A DNA stretch of 23,989 nt from NCBI GenBank assembly GCA_964456445.1, contig CAYWBI010000042.1, positions 1 to 23,989 of the forward strand, read 5' to 3'. Position 1 is the first letter of the stretch, and every line of letters starts with the position of its first letter. A program made the translations under genes and the position numbers. The DNA comes from CAYWBI01 sp964456445 (GTDB lineage: Bacteria > Calditrichota > Calditrichia > Calditrichales > J004). Of this stretch, positions 7,527 through 15,445 are shown piece after piece. The notes under the pieces were generated by a model, which was not told where the DNA came from, made no database searches, and worked only from the letters and a program-made list of their open reading frames with translations.

Positions 7527-9107
7527 TTAACCGATCCAAATGGGATTTGAAAAAGTGAAGTATGGTATTTGGTCCACGCGGGACGTTGCTTCTGCCCGGA
7601 CATAACCTGGTTTCATATTTACATCAATCGAATAATCGATAAAAGTTTCAAATTGTTGAGGTGGTAACGATTTCTTTTTCTGCAGGATAATTTCCCTGCC
7701 AGCGGAAAGATCGCCGTAAAACAATGTCCAGGATTCCAATGCACCAAATTCGGGAGAAGATTTGATTGTAAGTGAAAGATGTTCCGCCTGTTCGGTATGG
7801 CCACCCATGAAATGAACTGTGCCCTGTCTGTCCCGGACACAAATCTCAAGTGTCGGGCCGTTACCTAAGCTATATCTGCCGCTACGTAAAGCTTTGATAA
7901 TTTCCGATACAGCCGTGGGCTTTTTTTCTAAACGGATATCGGTCCGCCATTGACCAAAAAGTTGGTTGTATGATTCCGTTATTTTTAAGAAAGGCAAACT
8001 TATATACCGGTTACGTCCAAAGTTTCCGTGGGCGTCGTTACCGGCCAGCGCAAAAACGCGACGACCCTTAAGCAAAAGTTTCGTCCAAAAATGGATGGCC
8101 GCCGGCAAATGACCGGAGCCATGACCGTTAAAAACCTGAACACCGGTCATCGCCGGGCAAACATCATCGGTCTGCCAATCACCGCGGTTTAATAAAAGCT
8201 GTTGCAGGGCGGGCGCCTTTTCCGCAGGATGGGCGGCAAAAATCACGCTGTCCGCCCCGGCCCTCTTACAAACGTCATCGATACCCAGCTCGCTACGGAA
8301 ATGGAACCAGTGCTCTCCGCTGTCACCGGAACCGGGAAAATAATGTTTTTCATTAAAAACAAGTAAGTGGACATTCTCATCTTTCCCATTGCGTACACTT
8401 ACTTCTTCGCCGGGGACGATTAGGCAACCGGTCAATTTATTCAGGGCTGCGCTCTCTCTTTGAAAACGCTGCCAGTTTTGAAGCTCAGGGTCATTATGAA
8501 GAAAGTCATCGGGAAAATTGTCCAGATCGTATGAATGGTCGGTGACACAGAAAAAATCGAGACCAAGTACATCTGCCATCGCCTTGCCCGCTATAAGCGA
8601 GGCGCCAAACTCAATTTGGTCATCGGTGAAGACGCTGTGGCTATGGCAATCGCCATGATAAAATCCCTCCAGCCGTGGCAGGGGGTATGAACTAAAATAG
8701 CAGGGGAAGGGTTCTTTTTTTGTCCCACGATAGTTGTCATTGATACAGCGTTTTTTTGTTTCTCCAATGAAATAGGTGATGGCAATGTCAATTTTATGCA
8801 ATCCGTCTTTGATCCGGCTACGATCCAGATGTAGCAATTTTTCCTCATAGGAATCCTTGAGATCAAGATTCAACCGTTCGGTTTTAAAACTTTGTCCATC
8901 GATAAAAACCTCGATTTGCTCAATATATGCCGGATAATGATCCGCGTTGCGGAAAATAACCAAAACCGGCAATGGCCTGCCTGGGGACAGACGATGTGGC
9001 ACATCGGCCACAATTTGCGGTTCCCTTCTTTTTAAATAGCTTAAGAAATATTTAAAACGGTAAAAGGTGGACGCATAAGTTGCGAAAGGCATCAGCGGAA
9101 AAATCAT
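7527..9107 (-). CDS. PHP-domain metallohydrolase (CehA/McbA-like)
   Basis: A 526-residue protein. Residues 1-145 form a beta-rich N-terminal region. Residues 150-370 hold a PHP metal-binding site: GDCHSHS (H155, H157), VTDH (D190, H191), PGEE (E234/E235), H247, AAHP (H293) and AGNDAHG (D358, H360). These are the metal ligands of PHP phosphoesterases and of the CehA/McbA hydrolases. The C-terminal 150 residues look like another beta-sandwich. No convincing signal peptide is visible. The substrate is unknown. The start overlaps the stop of the histidine kinase gene by ATGA (9104-9107), and the Omp85 gene starts right after its stop, so all are translated from one message. A role linked to the envelope is inference. 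Confidence 0.8.
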   Translation of the reverse strand: MIFPLMPFATYASTFYRFKYFLSYLKRREPQIVADVPHRLSPGRPLPVLVIFRNADHYPAYIEQIEVFIDGQSFKTERLNLDLKDSYEEKLLHLDRSRIKDGLHKIDIAITYFIGETKKRCINDNYRGTKKEPFPCYFSSYPLPRLEGFYHGDCHSHSVFTDDQIEFGASLIAGKAMADVLGLDFFCVTDHSYDLDNFPDDFLHNDPELQNWQRFQRESAALNKLTGCLIVPGEEVSVRNGKDENVHLLVFNEKHYFPGSGDSGEHWFHFRSELGIDDVCKRAGADSVIFAAHPAEKAPALQQLLLNRGDWQTDDVCPAMTGVQVFNGHGSGHLPAAIHFWTKLLLKGRRVFALAGNDAHGNFGRNRYISLPFLKITESYNQLFGQWRTDIRLEKKPTAVSEIIKALRSGRYSLGNGPTLEICVRDRQGTVHFMGGHTEQAEHLSLTIKSSPEFGALESWTLFYGDLSAGREIILQKKKSLPPQQFETFIDYSIDVNMKPGYVRAEATSRVDQIPYFTFSNPIWIG

Positions 9108-10417
9108 TGTTGCCCATCCATGGGTAAATTATATGGTATATCAATGTAGAAAACGGCCCCGTGGCCGGGTGCGGAATTTAAAGTAACTTCCCCTTGCAGC
9201 AAATGTGTGGCCCGTTGGGTGATGGCCAGGCCAAGACCCGTGCCGCGTTCCTTGGTGGTAAAGAATGGCATGAATATTTTTTGTTGAATATCCGCTGAAA
9301 TGCCCGGACCCTTGTCCCTGATTTCAAAGCGGATGTGTTTTTTAGAGCGGGTCACCTGCATTTCCACCATATCCGTTTCGCCCGAGGCCTCAAATGCATT
9401 ACGCAGAATATTTAACAGGATTTGTTCCAGCATATCCACATCGGTTTTTATGTACATATCCGGTTCATCCACATACAATTTGAACCGGGCGGATTGAGCT
9501 TCGTTATGGTTTAATTTTAATCTATCCAGAAAAAAACCTAGCTTTACTGAAGTAATCCGTAGATTTGGTGTGCGGGAGAATTTTAAAAAATCATCGATAA
9601 GATGGTTAAGACGTTTAATCTCATCCGGTATATAGTTGAAAATTTCGTCGTTGTTATCCCGGCCGTATTTGCGGCGAATTAAATCATTGCTGCCCTCGAT
9701 GATGCCAAGGGGATTGCGCAACTCATGGGCAACACTCGCGGCCATTGTCCCTAATTGTACAAGATGTTCGTTGTCTTTTAAGCTTGACTGGTAACGCATC
9801 ATGCGGTCGATCATACGGAAGAGCAGGGTTGCAATTATGGCGATTAACACAAAAGTAAGCGCGCTGAATAAAAACAACCGCCCACGCAGTTCGCCAAGAG
9901 TATCAAAATAAGATGCCCGCGCCTCGATCACCTGTACCGCACTCACAAAACCGTCGGGATCGAATACCGGGCCGTAAGATGACATAAACCAGCTTCCGGC
10001 AATTTTTACGGGCGCTGTAATGCTGAAGAGACCCATCAGGGCTTTTTTAAAGGCAGGAGATTCTTTATCAATACTGCTTGTTTGCACCATCAAAGCCTCG
10101 GGTGAGGCCACAAGCAAATCGCCGGATGAGGCGATTAACAAAATGGATTGCAAACTATCCTGCTCCCGGATACCGTTGTAGGTGAATAAAGTGGAAATAT
10201 ACTCTGGGGAGTTATGCTGACCCGGGACAAGTAAGGCCAGGGTTTCCGGATCTATAAGACGTGACAGCGAACGATTGTTGCCTATCAGACGTGTTTTAAG
10301 CTCAGTTGAAAATCGGCTTTCTACCTGGTTCAGATAAACCCATATCAATATATTCAACAACAAAATAATCCCGATCCCAATCCAGAAAAAGAGGATATAA
10401 CGTTTCTTATTCATCAT
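9104..10417 (-). CDS. membrane sensor histidine kinase
   Basis: A 437-residue kinase. TM1 lies at about residues 6-27 and TM2 near 179-199, enclosing a periplasmic sensor domain of about 150 residues. The dimerisation domain carries VAHELRNP with phospho-acceptor H231. The ATPase domain has an N box (LLNILRNAFEA), a G1 box (DKGPGI), an F box (FMPFFTT) and a G2 box (GTGLGLAIT). All catalytic boxes look intact. No response regulator lies in the window, so its partner is elsewhere. The ATG at 10417 is chosen because AGGA sits 7 nt upstream and the first helix follows at once; a longer frame starting at 10594 would only translate the NYN gene out of frame. It overlaps the NYN gene by 11 nt and the PHP gene by 4 nt. 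Confidence 0.87.
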   Translation of the reverse strand: MMNKKRYILFFWIGIGIILLLNILIWVYLNQVESRFSTELKTRLIGNNRSLSRLIDPETLALLVPGQHNSPEYISTLFTYNGIREQDSLQSILLIASSGDLLVASPEALMVQTSSIDKESPAFKKALMGLFSITAPVKIAGSWFMSSYGPVFDPDGFVSAVQVIEARASYFDTLGELRGRLFLFSALTFVLIAIIATLLFRMIDRMMRYQSSLKDNEHLVQLGTMAASVAHELRNPLGIIEGSNDLIRRKYGRDNNDEIFNYIPDEIKRLNHLIDDFLKFSRTPNLRITSVKLGFFLDRLKLNHNEAQSARFKLYVDEPDMYIKTDVDMLEQILLNILRNAFEASGETDMVEMQVTRSKKHIRFEIRDKGPGISADIQQKIFMPFFTTKERGTGLGLAITQRATHLLQGEVTLNSAPGHGAVFYIDIPYNLPMDGQQ

Positions 10418-10901
10418 GAGCGGATCCTGTATTAAATATTTTCTTCCAGTACTCGACGTCAATGTTTTCAGAAGCGGGTTTTTCGCTGCTTCCTTTGTTG
10501 CGTCTCCTTTTGGATTGCCGTGGCGCCAATTGGATAAATTGTTTCGATGTGATAGATCGGGCACCGTGATCCTGGGCTGTAAACCTGATCTCATTATCGG
10601 AGCTTACGACGGTCCAGTTTTCGGGATTGCCCGTGGAGCGTATAAATTCACGGATGATATCATCGGCAAGCTGGGGCTTTTTACTAAAACGGATGGTGAT
10701 TCCATGGGCTGCGGGCGGAACCGAATGGCTATGGGCCTGTCCGTCAAAGATCAGCAAGACACGCCCTTTGTTTGCGTTTAATTTTTGTGAAACAAAATGG
10801 GCTGTTTGTTGAACCGCTATATCAATAGCCCCCTGGCGGATCAGACTGGAGATGCGTTCGATTTTAAATGCGAGATTAAAACCATCGATAATATAGTTCA
10901 T
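10407..10901 (-). CDS. NYN-domain (YacP-like) RNA-binding/nuclease protein
   Basis: A 164-residue protein with the NYN/PIN-like fold seen in YacP (Rae1) proteins: MNYIIDGFNLAF at the start with the first acidic residue, LLIFDG near residue 51, ADDIIREFI, and VVSSDNEI near residue 98. These supply the acidic metal-binding residues of a nuclease. Bacillus Rae1 cuts mRNA at the ribosome; whether this one does is inference. The C-terminal part is basic (RQSKRRRNKGSS), fitting RNA binding. It is the first gene of the four-gene minus-strand operon. No strong ribosome-binding site precedes the ATG. Confidence 0.78.
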   Translation of the reverse strand: MNYIIDGFNLAFKIERISSLIRQGAIDIAVQQTAHFVSQKLNANKGRVLLIFDGQAHSHSVPPAAHGITIRFSKKPQLADDIIREFIRSTGNPENWTVVSSDNEIRFTAQDHGARSITSKQFIQLAPRQSKRRRNKGSSEKPASENIDVEYWKKIFNTGSAHDE

Positions 10902-11017
10902 TATAATACCATTTGTGTTATTGCTTAAAATAGCGTTTTTATGATTTTAAAAAAAGATAAAGATAAAGCGCGGATTGGAATCCTTGACTTTCATTTAAAT
11001 TGTTTTACTTCTTTAAA

Positions 11018-11146
11018 TAGCCCCGGGATTTATCCCGGGGACGAACGATCCGATTGATTCATCGGGCTTTAGCCCCTTAAGTTGTTGGGTCAAAGCCCCC
11101 TTAAGGGCCATATTCGTTTTTCTCCCCGCCCTAAAGGGCGGGGCTA
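11018..11146. repeat. nested palindromic fold-back (REP/MITE-like) element
   Basis: About 129 bp made almost entirely of inverted repeats. Its ends are TAGCCCCG (11018-11025) and CGGGGCTA (11139-11146). Near-perfect 9-bp-stem hairpins lie at each end: CCCCGGGATTTATCCCGGGG at 11021-11040 and CCCCGCCCTAAAGGGCGGGG at 11124-11143. Inside are further pairs: ACGAA/TTCGT (11041-11045, 11113-11117), GGGCTTT/AAAGCCC (11064-11070, 11092-11098) and CCCTTAA/TTAAGGG (11074-11080, 11101-11107). Such elements are often spread by REP-associated transposases, but none is in the window. Confidence 0.7.
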
Positions 11147-11182
11147 GTCAGAGGCGGCACTCTACCCCTGAGCTCAGCTACC
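11147..11182 (-). pseudogene. tRNA-like 5' fragment
   Basis: Read on the minus strand from 11182, the sequence runs GGTAGCT, GA, then GCTCAGGGGTAGAGT, which is a recognisable tRNA D arm, then GCCGCCTCTGAC, like the start of an anticodon arm. It stops where the fold-back element begins. Spacing is one base off (the usual U8 is not in place), and no T arm or acceptor 3' end was found within or beyond the element. It is best read as a broken or decayed tRNA gene, or as part of the mobile element. Confidence 0.3.
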
Positions 11183-11408
11183 TTCATGCCAAAAACAATT
11201 CCCTGGCCCAAATTATCCATTAATCCGGTTACCCTGTCTTAAGAATATTCTTTCTATCTAAGAATTTAGCCGCAGGAAACCCGGTAGAGCCAAAATAATT
11301 AATGGTGCTATGTTGGTTGTAGTTTTTTTTTTTTATACTTTATTCATTCCTGTAATTTTTATGTGATATTTCAGATTTATATTAGCGGCACAAAATTCCG
11401 GAGATGTA

Positions 11409-12944
11409 ATGAGAAAAATGATATATACCCTGCCCCTGGCAGCAGGGCTAATTTTTACAGGCATCGTTATTGGCGTGATAATGGCATCCCGTCTTCATAT
11501 TGATAATAGTGTCCGGGCGTTTCCGGCCAATCGTGTCGTTTATCTGGAGGCGCCCGCCCGGGCAGGTTCGGAAACAGCCGCAGATAGTGAAGCGGTTAAA
11601 CCCAACCGTATGTTTGTGCGTATTGCCCGCAAAGTTCGTCCATCGATTGTTTCGATCTATACATTAAAAAATGTAACGCCCGGTGTGCAAAAAAAACCTT
11701 TCGATGCGTTTGGCAAAGCCATGCCGAATGACGACATCCACCGACGGCCATATAAGCAAAGGTCCATGGGGTCCGGTATCATCATAAGCAGCGATGGGTA
11801 TATCCTTACGAACAACCATGTCGTAGCGGAGATGGACGAAATAAATGTCAAACTTTTAGACAACAGGGAACTGCGGGCGCGGCTGATCGGAAGCGACCCG
11901 AAAACCGATGTGGCCCTGTTGAAAATTGACGCCAAAAATTTGCCACTTGCTGTTTTGGGCAACTCGGACAATGTTGAAATTGGTGAATGGGTGATGGCAA
12001 TCGGGAGCCCCTTAAATTTACAGGCAACGGTTACAGCGGGTATAGTAAGTGCGATTGGGCGGAACGTCGATATCCTTGATAACCAGGGCGGTGACGCCAT
12101 TGAAAATTTTATCCAAACCGACGCAGCTATCAATCCTGGCAACAGCGGGGGGGCGCTACTCAATATTTATGGAGAAGTGATCGGAATAAATTCTGCCATA
12201 GCCACCCGGACCAATTTTTATATGGGATATGGTTTTGCTATCCCGGTAAACATTGCGAAAAAAATTGTTGATGACCTGATGCGTTTCGGGGAAGTCCGTC
12301 GTGGATATCTTGGCGTCTATATATCCTCGGTAACCGCAACTGTGGCCAAGGGCAGCGGATTGGATGTTCCGCATGGTGTGCTGGTCACAAATGTTATTGC
12401 CGGCCGGGCCGCCGATAAAGCGGGCATCCTGGAAGGGGACATTATCCTGCAAGTTGCAAAAAAAGATGTAAACCGGACCAACGAACTCCAAGCGCGGGTA
12501 TCGGCGTATAACCCTGGTGAGGAAATACAAATTGTACTCTGGAGGGCCGGAAAAAAATTGACAAAAAAAGTCATACTGCTCGATTCCAAAGGCCATATAA
12601 AACGAAGTGCACTAAAAGTTCCGCGGAAAGCAACACACCCCAAAACGTCAATCGGTTTTGATGTACAGAACCTGGATAAGCGGACCCGGAAGCTTTTCAA
12701 TATCGATGGCGGTGTAATGATAAGTAATGTAAAACCTTATACACCGGCATCCAAAGCCCGGATGAGGCCCGGCGATGTTATCCTTTACATTGACCATCAC
12801 CAGGTTGCCGACGAATCGGATTTTAAAAGGATCATGGAAAATTATCAGCCCGGCGACGTTCTCAGCCTAAAGTTACGTAATAATCTTGGGGGCAATAAAA
12901 ATATGGATCGGCTGGTGTTTTTAGAGATCCCGGAAGATAGATAA
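11409..12944 (+). CDS. degP: HtrA/DegP-family serine protease with two PDZ domains
   Basis: A 511-residue protease. An N-terminal hydrophobic segment (about residues 5-27) is a signal peptide or membrane anchor. The trypsin-like domain has the full triad: H137 (TNNHVV), D167 (KTDVALLKI) and S246 (GNSGGAL). Two PDZ domains follow, at about 300-390 (RRGYLGVYISSV...) and 415-505 (SIGFDVQNL...GGVMISNVKP...ARMRPGDVILYIDHHQV). It would degrade or refold damaged proteins in the periplasm. The GGAG just upstream supports the ATG at 11409; a second ATG lies 9 nt later. The symbol follows general architecture; it could equally be DegQ-like. The gene stands alone between the NYN operon and dnaK. Confidence 0.9.
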   Translation: MRKMIYTLPLAAGLIFTGIVIGVIMASRLHIDNSVRAFPANRVVYLEAPARAGSETAADSEAVKPNRMFVRIARKVRPSIVSIYTLKNVTPGVQKKPFDAFGKAMPNDDIHRRPYKQRSMGSGIIISSDGYILTNNHVVAEMDEINVKLLDNRELRARLIGSDPKTDVALLKIDAKNLPLAVLGNSDNVEIGEWVMAIGSPLNLQATVTAGIVSAIGRNVDILDNQGGDAIENFIQTDAAINPGNSGGALLNIYGEVIGINSAIATRTNFYMGYGFAIPVNIAKKIVDDLMRFGEVRRGYLGVYISSVTATVAKGSGLDVPHGVLVTNVIAGRAADKAGILEGDIILQVAKKDVNRTNELQARVSAYNPGEEIQIVLWRAGKKLTKKVILLDSKGHIKRSALKVPRKATHPKTSIGFDVQNLDKRTRKLFNIDGGVMISNVKPYTPASKARMRPGDVILYIDHHQVADESDFKRIMENYQPGDVLSLKLRNNLGGNKNMDRLVFLEIPEDR

Positions 12945-13254
12945 CAGTCCGTCGGGGCGGACAGGAGTTTCTGATTTTCAAGAGCCAATAATATCAGAAT
13001 ATATTTTATGAAATACTGACAGCTTTTCAATTAGCTGCTCTCCCTGAAATATTGATCACCACCAGACAGTCTATATTTACTAATTGTGCCATATAAACCT
13101 TTGGCTGTCATATTGACAGCGCATAAAAAATATTAAGAAACATGTATAAACATATAACATACAGTAGGTTGGCCCGCAAATGATTTTATGGCACCATACT
13201 TGCTGTAAAACGCATATCGAAAATAAATAAACCTTGAAACGGAGGAAAGATAAT
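12945..13254. other. intergenic region upstream of dnaK
   Basis: This 310-bp region lies between the HtrA stop and dnaK. It contains a GTCCG/CGGAC hairpin just after the HtrA stop (12947-12951 with 12958-12962), without a T run, and a perfect inverted repeat at 13104-13120. I found no CIRCE element and no convincing heat-shock promoter. The rest is AT-rich with no coding frame. Confidence 0.6.
13104..13120. promoter_or_regulatory. perfect inverted repeat, candidate operator for dnaK
   Basis: GCTGTCA and TGACAGC form a perfect 7-bp inverted repeat around TAT, about 135 nt before the dnaK ATG. The half-site spacing fits a dimeric repressor or activator site. It also contains a TTGACA, at 13113-13118, but no -10 box lies at the usual distance; the closest candidates are 12 and 26 nt away. 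The binding protein is unknown. Confidence 0.4.
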
Positions 13255-15192
13255 ATGGGAAAAATTATAGGAATTGATTTGGGGACAACAAACTCTGTGG
13301 TTTCCGTAATGGAAGGTGGCGAGTCTGTTGTTATAGCCAATGCCGAAGGAACACGTACAACCCCATCTGTTGTGGCTTTTACCAAAAAAGGTGAAAGGCT
13401 CGTTGGCGCGCCTGCAAAACGTCAGGCAGTAACAAACCCGGAAAATACAATCTTTTCAATAAAAAGATTTATGGGGCGTTTTTATAATGAGGTCGCAACC
13501 GAAATAACCGAAGTACCTTATAAAATTGTCAAAGGCAACAACGATGTGGTCATGGTAAATGTGGGCGATAAGCAATATTCCCCTCCTGAAATTTCCGCGA
13601 TGATCCTGCAAAAAATGAAACAAACCGCTGAAGATTATCTTGGCGAAAAAGTAACCGAAGCGGTTATCACCGTACCGGCATATTTTAATGACGCCCAGCG
13701 TCAGGCAACCAAGGATGCAGGCAGGATCGCCGGTTTGGAAGTGAAACGAATTATAAATGAGCCGACCGCAGCGTCATTGGCGTATGGTCTTGATAAAAAG
13801 AATGATGAAAAGATTGCCGTATTCGACCTTGGTGGCGGTACCTTTGATATTTCCATCCTGGAAATTGGCGATAATGTAGTTGAAGTGAAATCGACAAATG
13901 GTGACACCCATCTTGGCGGTGACGACTTTGATCAAAGGATCATCACTTTTCTGGCCGAGGAATTTTTAAAGGAAGAAAGTGTCGATTTGCGCAAAGACCC
14001 GATGGCTTTGCAACGTTTAAAAGAAGCCGCGGAAAAAGCGAAAGTCGAGCTTTCATCATCGATGAATACGGAAATAAATTTGCCGTTTATAACCGCAACC
14101 GAATCCGGTCCAAAGCATCTTAACGTTTCGCTCTCACGGGCAAAATTTGAACAAATATGCGATGACCTGATCCAGCGGACACTTGATCCATGTAAGATAG
14201 CGCTCAAGGACGCCGGTTTGCAAACATCGGACATCCATGAGGTAATACTTGTTGGCGGTTCAACACGTATCCCGAAAGTTCAGGAAATAGTAAAAACCTT
14301 TTTTGACAAAGAACCACATAAAGGCGTAAACCCGGATGAAGTGGTTGCCCTTGGCGCCGGTATTCAGGGCGGGGTATTGACAGGTGAAGTAAACGACATC
14401 CTTTTGTTGGATGTAATACCGCTTTCGCTTGGTATTGAAACGCTTGGCAATGTTTCAACAAAACTGATCGAAGCCAATACGACAATCCCGACAAAAAAAT
14501 CGCAGATATTCTCAACCGCAGCTGATAACCAGACATCGGTGGAAATCCATATCTTACAAGGCGAACGTCAAATGGCCGCTGATAACCGCTCTCTGGGACG
14601 TTTTATCCTGGATGGTATTCCGCCATCGCCACGGGGCATACCGCAAGTTGAAGTAACTTTTGATGTGGATGCCAATGGCATGTTAAATGTATCTGCAAAG
14701 GATAAAGCCAGCGGTAAGGAACAATCCATCCGTATCGAAGCTTCCAGCGGATTGGACGAAAAGGAAATCGAAAAAATGCGGAAAGACGCTCAGGCGCATG
14801 CCTCGGAAGATAAGCGTAAGCGTGATGAAATTGAGACCCGTAACCAGGCCGATTCACTCGTTTACCAAACCGAGAAACAATTGACGGAGATGAAAGATAA
14901 GATCGAAGCAGATGATAAAACAAAAATCGAAACAGCCGTTGGCCGGGTTAAAGAGGCACTGAAAGGCGCTAACAGCGATGAGATTAAATCTGCAACCGAT
15001 GCATTGAATACGACCTGGAACGAAGTGGCCCAAAAGCTGTATCAGCAAAAAGGCCCGGAACAGGGTCAACCTGGCGCCGGTCCGACAGGCCCTGAACAAG
15101 CAGCAGCCGATGACTCTGCCGGAGAATCCAAGGAAGGTGATACCGTGGAAGATGCGGATTACGAAGTGGTCGATGATGACAGTAAAAAATAA
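13255..15192 (+). CDS. dnaK: molecular chaperone DnaK (Hsp70)
   Basis: A 645-residue Hsp70. The nucleotide-binding domain shows GIDLGTTNS near residue 6, DLGGGTFDISIL near 190-205 and VGGSTRIPKVQ near 335. The linker DILLLDVIPLSLGIET leads to the substrate-binding domain, then a helical lid and a flexible tail ending EDADYEVVDDDSKK. Length and motifs are normal for DnaK. It binds unfolded polypeptides in the cytoplasm using ATP with DnaJ and GrpE, which are not adjacent here. The GGAGGAAAG just upstream fixes the ATG at 13255; an ATG 21 nt earlier has no such site. A strong terminator follows, so it is probably a single-gene transcript. Confidence 0.97.
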   Translation: MGKIIGIDLGTTNSVVSVMEGGESVVIANAEGTRTTPSVVAFTKKGERLVGAPAKRQAVTNPENTIFSIKRFMGRFYNEVATEITEVPYKIVKGNNDVVMVNVGDKQYSPPEISAMILQKMKQTAEDYLGEKVTEAVITVPAYFNDAQRQATKDAGRIAGLEVKRIINEPTAASLAYGLDKKNDEKIAVFDLGGGTFDISILEIGDNVVEVKSTNGDTHLGGDDFDQRIITFLAEEFLKEESVDLRKDPMALQRLKEAAEKAKVELSSSMNTEINLPFITATESGPKHLNVSLSRAKFEQICDDLIQRTLDPCKIALKDAGLQTSDIHEVILVGGSTRIPKVQEIVKTFFDKEPHKGVNPDEVVALGAGIQGGVLTGEVNDILLLDVIPLSLGIETLGNVSTKLIEANTTIPTKKSQIFSTAADNQTSVEIHILQGERQMAADNRSLGRFILDGIPPSPRGIPQVEVTFDVDANGMLNVSAKDKASGKEQSIRIEASSGLDEKEIEKMRKDAQAHASEDKRKRDEIETRNQADSLVYQTEKQLTEMKDKIEADDKTKIETAVGRVKEALKGANSDEIKSATDALNTTWNEVAQKLYQQKGPEQGQPGAGPTGPEQAAADDSAGESKEGDTVEDADYEVVDDDSKK

Positions 15193-15207
15193 AGTATGAG
15201 TAAATCA

Positions 15208-15240
15208 AAAAAGCCCTTTCTTTCGGAAGGGCTTTTTTTT
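15208..15240 (+). terminator. rho-independent terminator after dnaK
   Basis: AAGCCCTT (15211-15218) pairs with AAGGGCTT (from about 15227), extended inside by a U-G and a C-G pair with a short TTTC loop. A run of A precedes and eight T follow, to 15240. It ends 48 nt past the dnaK stop and is in the right place and orientation to end the dnaK transcript. Confidence 0.92.
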
Positions 15241-15429
15241 GTCGATTTTTGTTATTTGCTGCATTTTAGGACAGAAATCGCTTTGGCTGAGGACATTGAT
15301 CCGAATGATCATCTTAAAACAGATGGCGCAAATAATCCAATGTGCTACTGTTTATAATTATTCGAAATATATACGCGATGTTTCGTATATTTGCGGGTCT
15401 TAATTTCGCTTTATTACATTCATATTTTA

Positions 15430-15435
15430 TATAAT
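15430..15435 (+). promoter_or_regulatory. consensus -10 box close to the biotin carboxylase start
   Basis: A perfect TATAAT lies only 10 nt before the ATG at 15446, and there is no clear Shine-Dalgarno sequence between them. If used, transcription would begin about 4 nt before the start codon, giving a nearly leaderless message. No good -35 hexamer sits at the usual distance. A 7-bp inverted repeat ATATACG/CGTATAT (15369-15375 with 15384-15390) lies about 40 nt upstream and could be an operator. Confidence 0.3.
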
Positions 15436-15445
15436 CGGATTTACT

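Larger units (their letters stand above)
10902..11408. other. intergenic region between divergent operons
   Basis: This 507-bp region should contain the promoters for the NYN operon (minus) and the HtrA gene (plus). It holds a fold-back palindromic element (11018-11146), a tRNA-like fragment next to it, and a 12-T run at 11323-11334 about 75 nt before the HtrA gene. No protein-coding frame was convincing. Confidence 0.7.

Noticed and set aside
10418..10594. Longer N-terminus for the histidine kinase, starting at 10594
   Set aside because: This part is the NYN gene read in another frame; the first membrane helix and a ribosome site fit the start at 10417.
13113..13150. A sigma-70 promoter using TTGACA at 13113-13118 for dnaK
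   Set aside because: The nearest -10-like boxes are 12 and 26 nt away, outside the usual 16-18 nt.
13232..13240. A heat-shock sigma-32 promoter (CTTGAAAC) before dnaK
   Set aside because: It ends within 15 nt of the start codon and there is no matching -10 element, so it cannot be a promoter for this gene.
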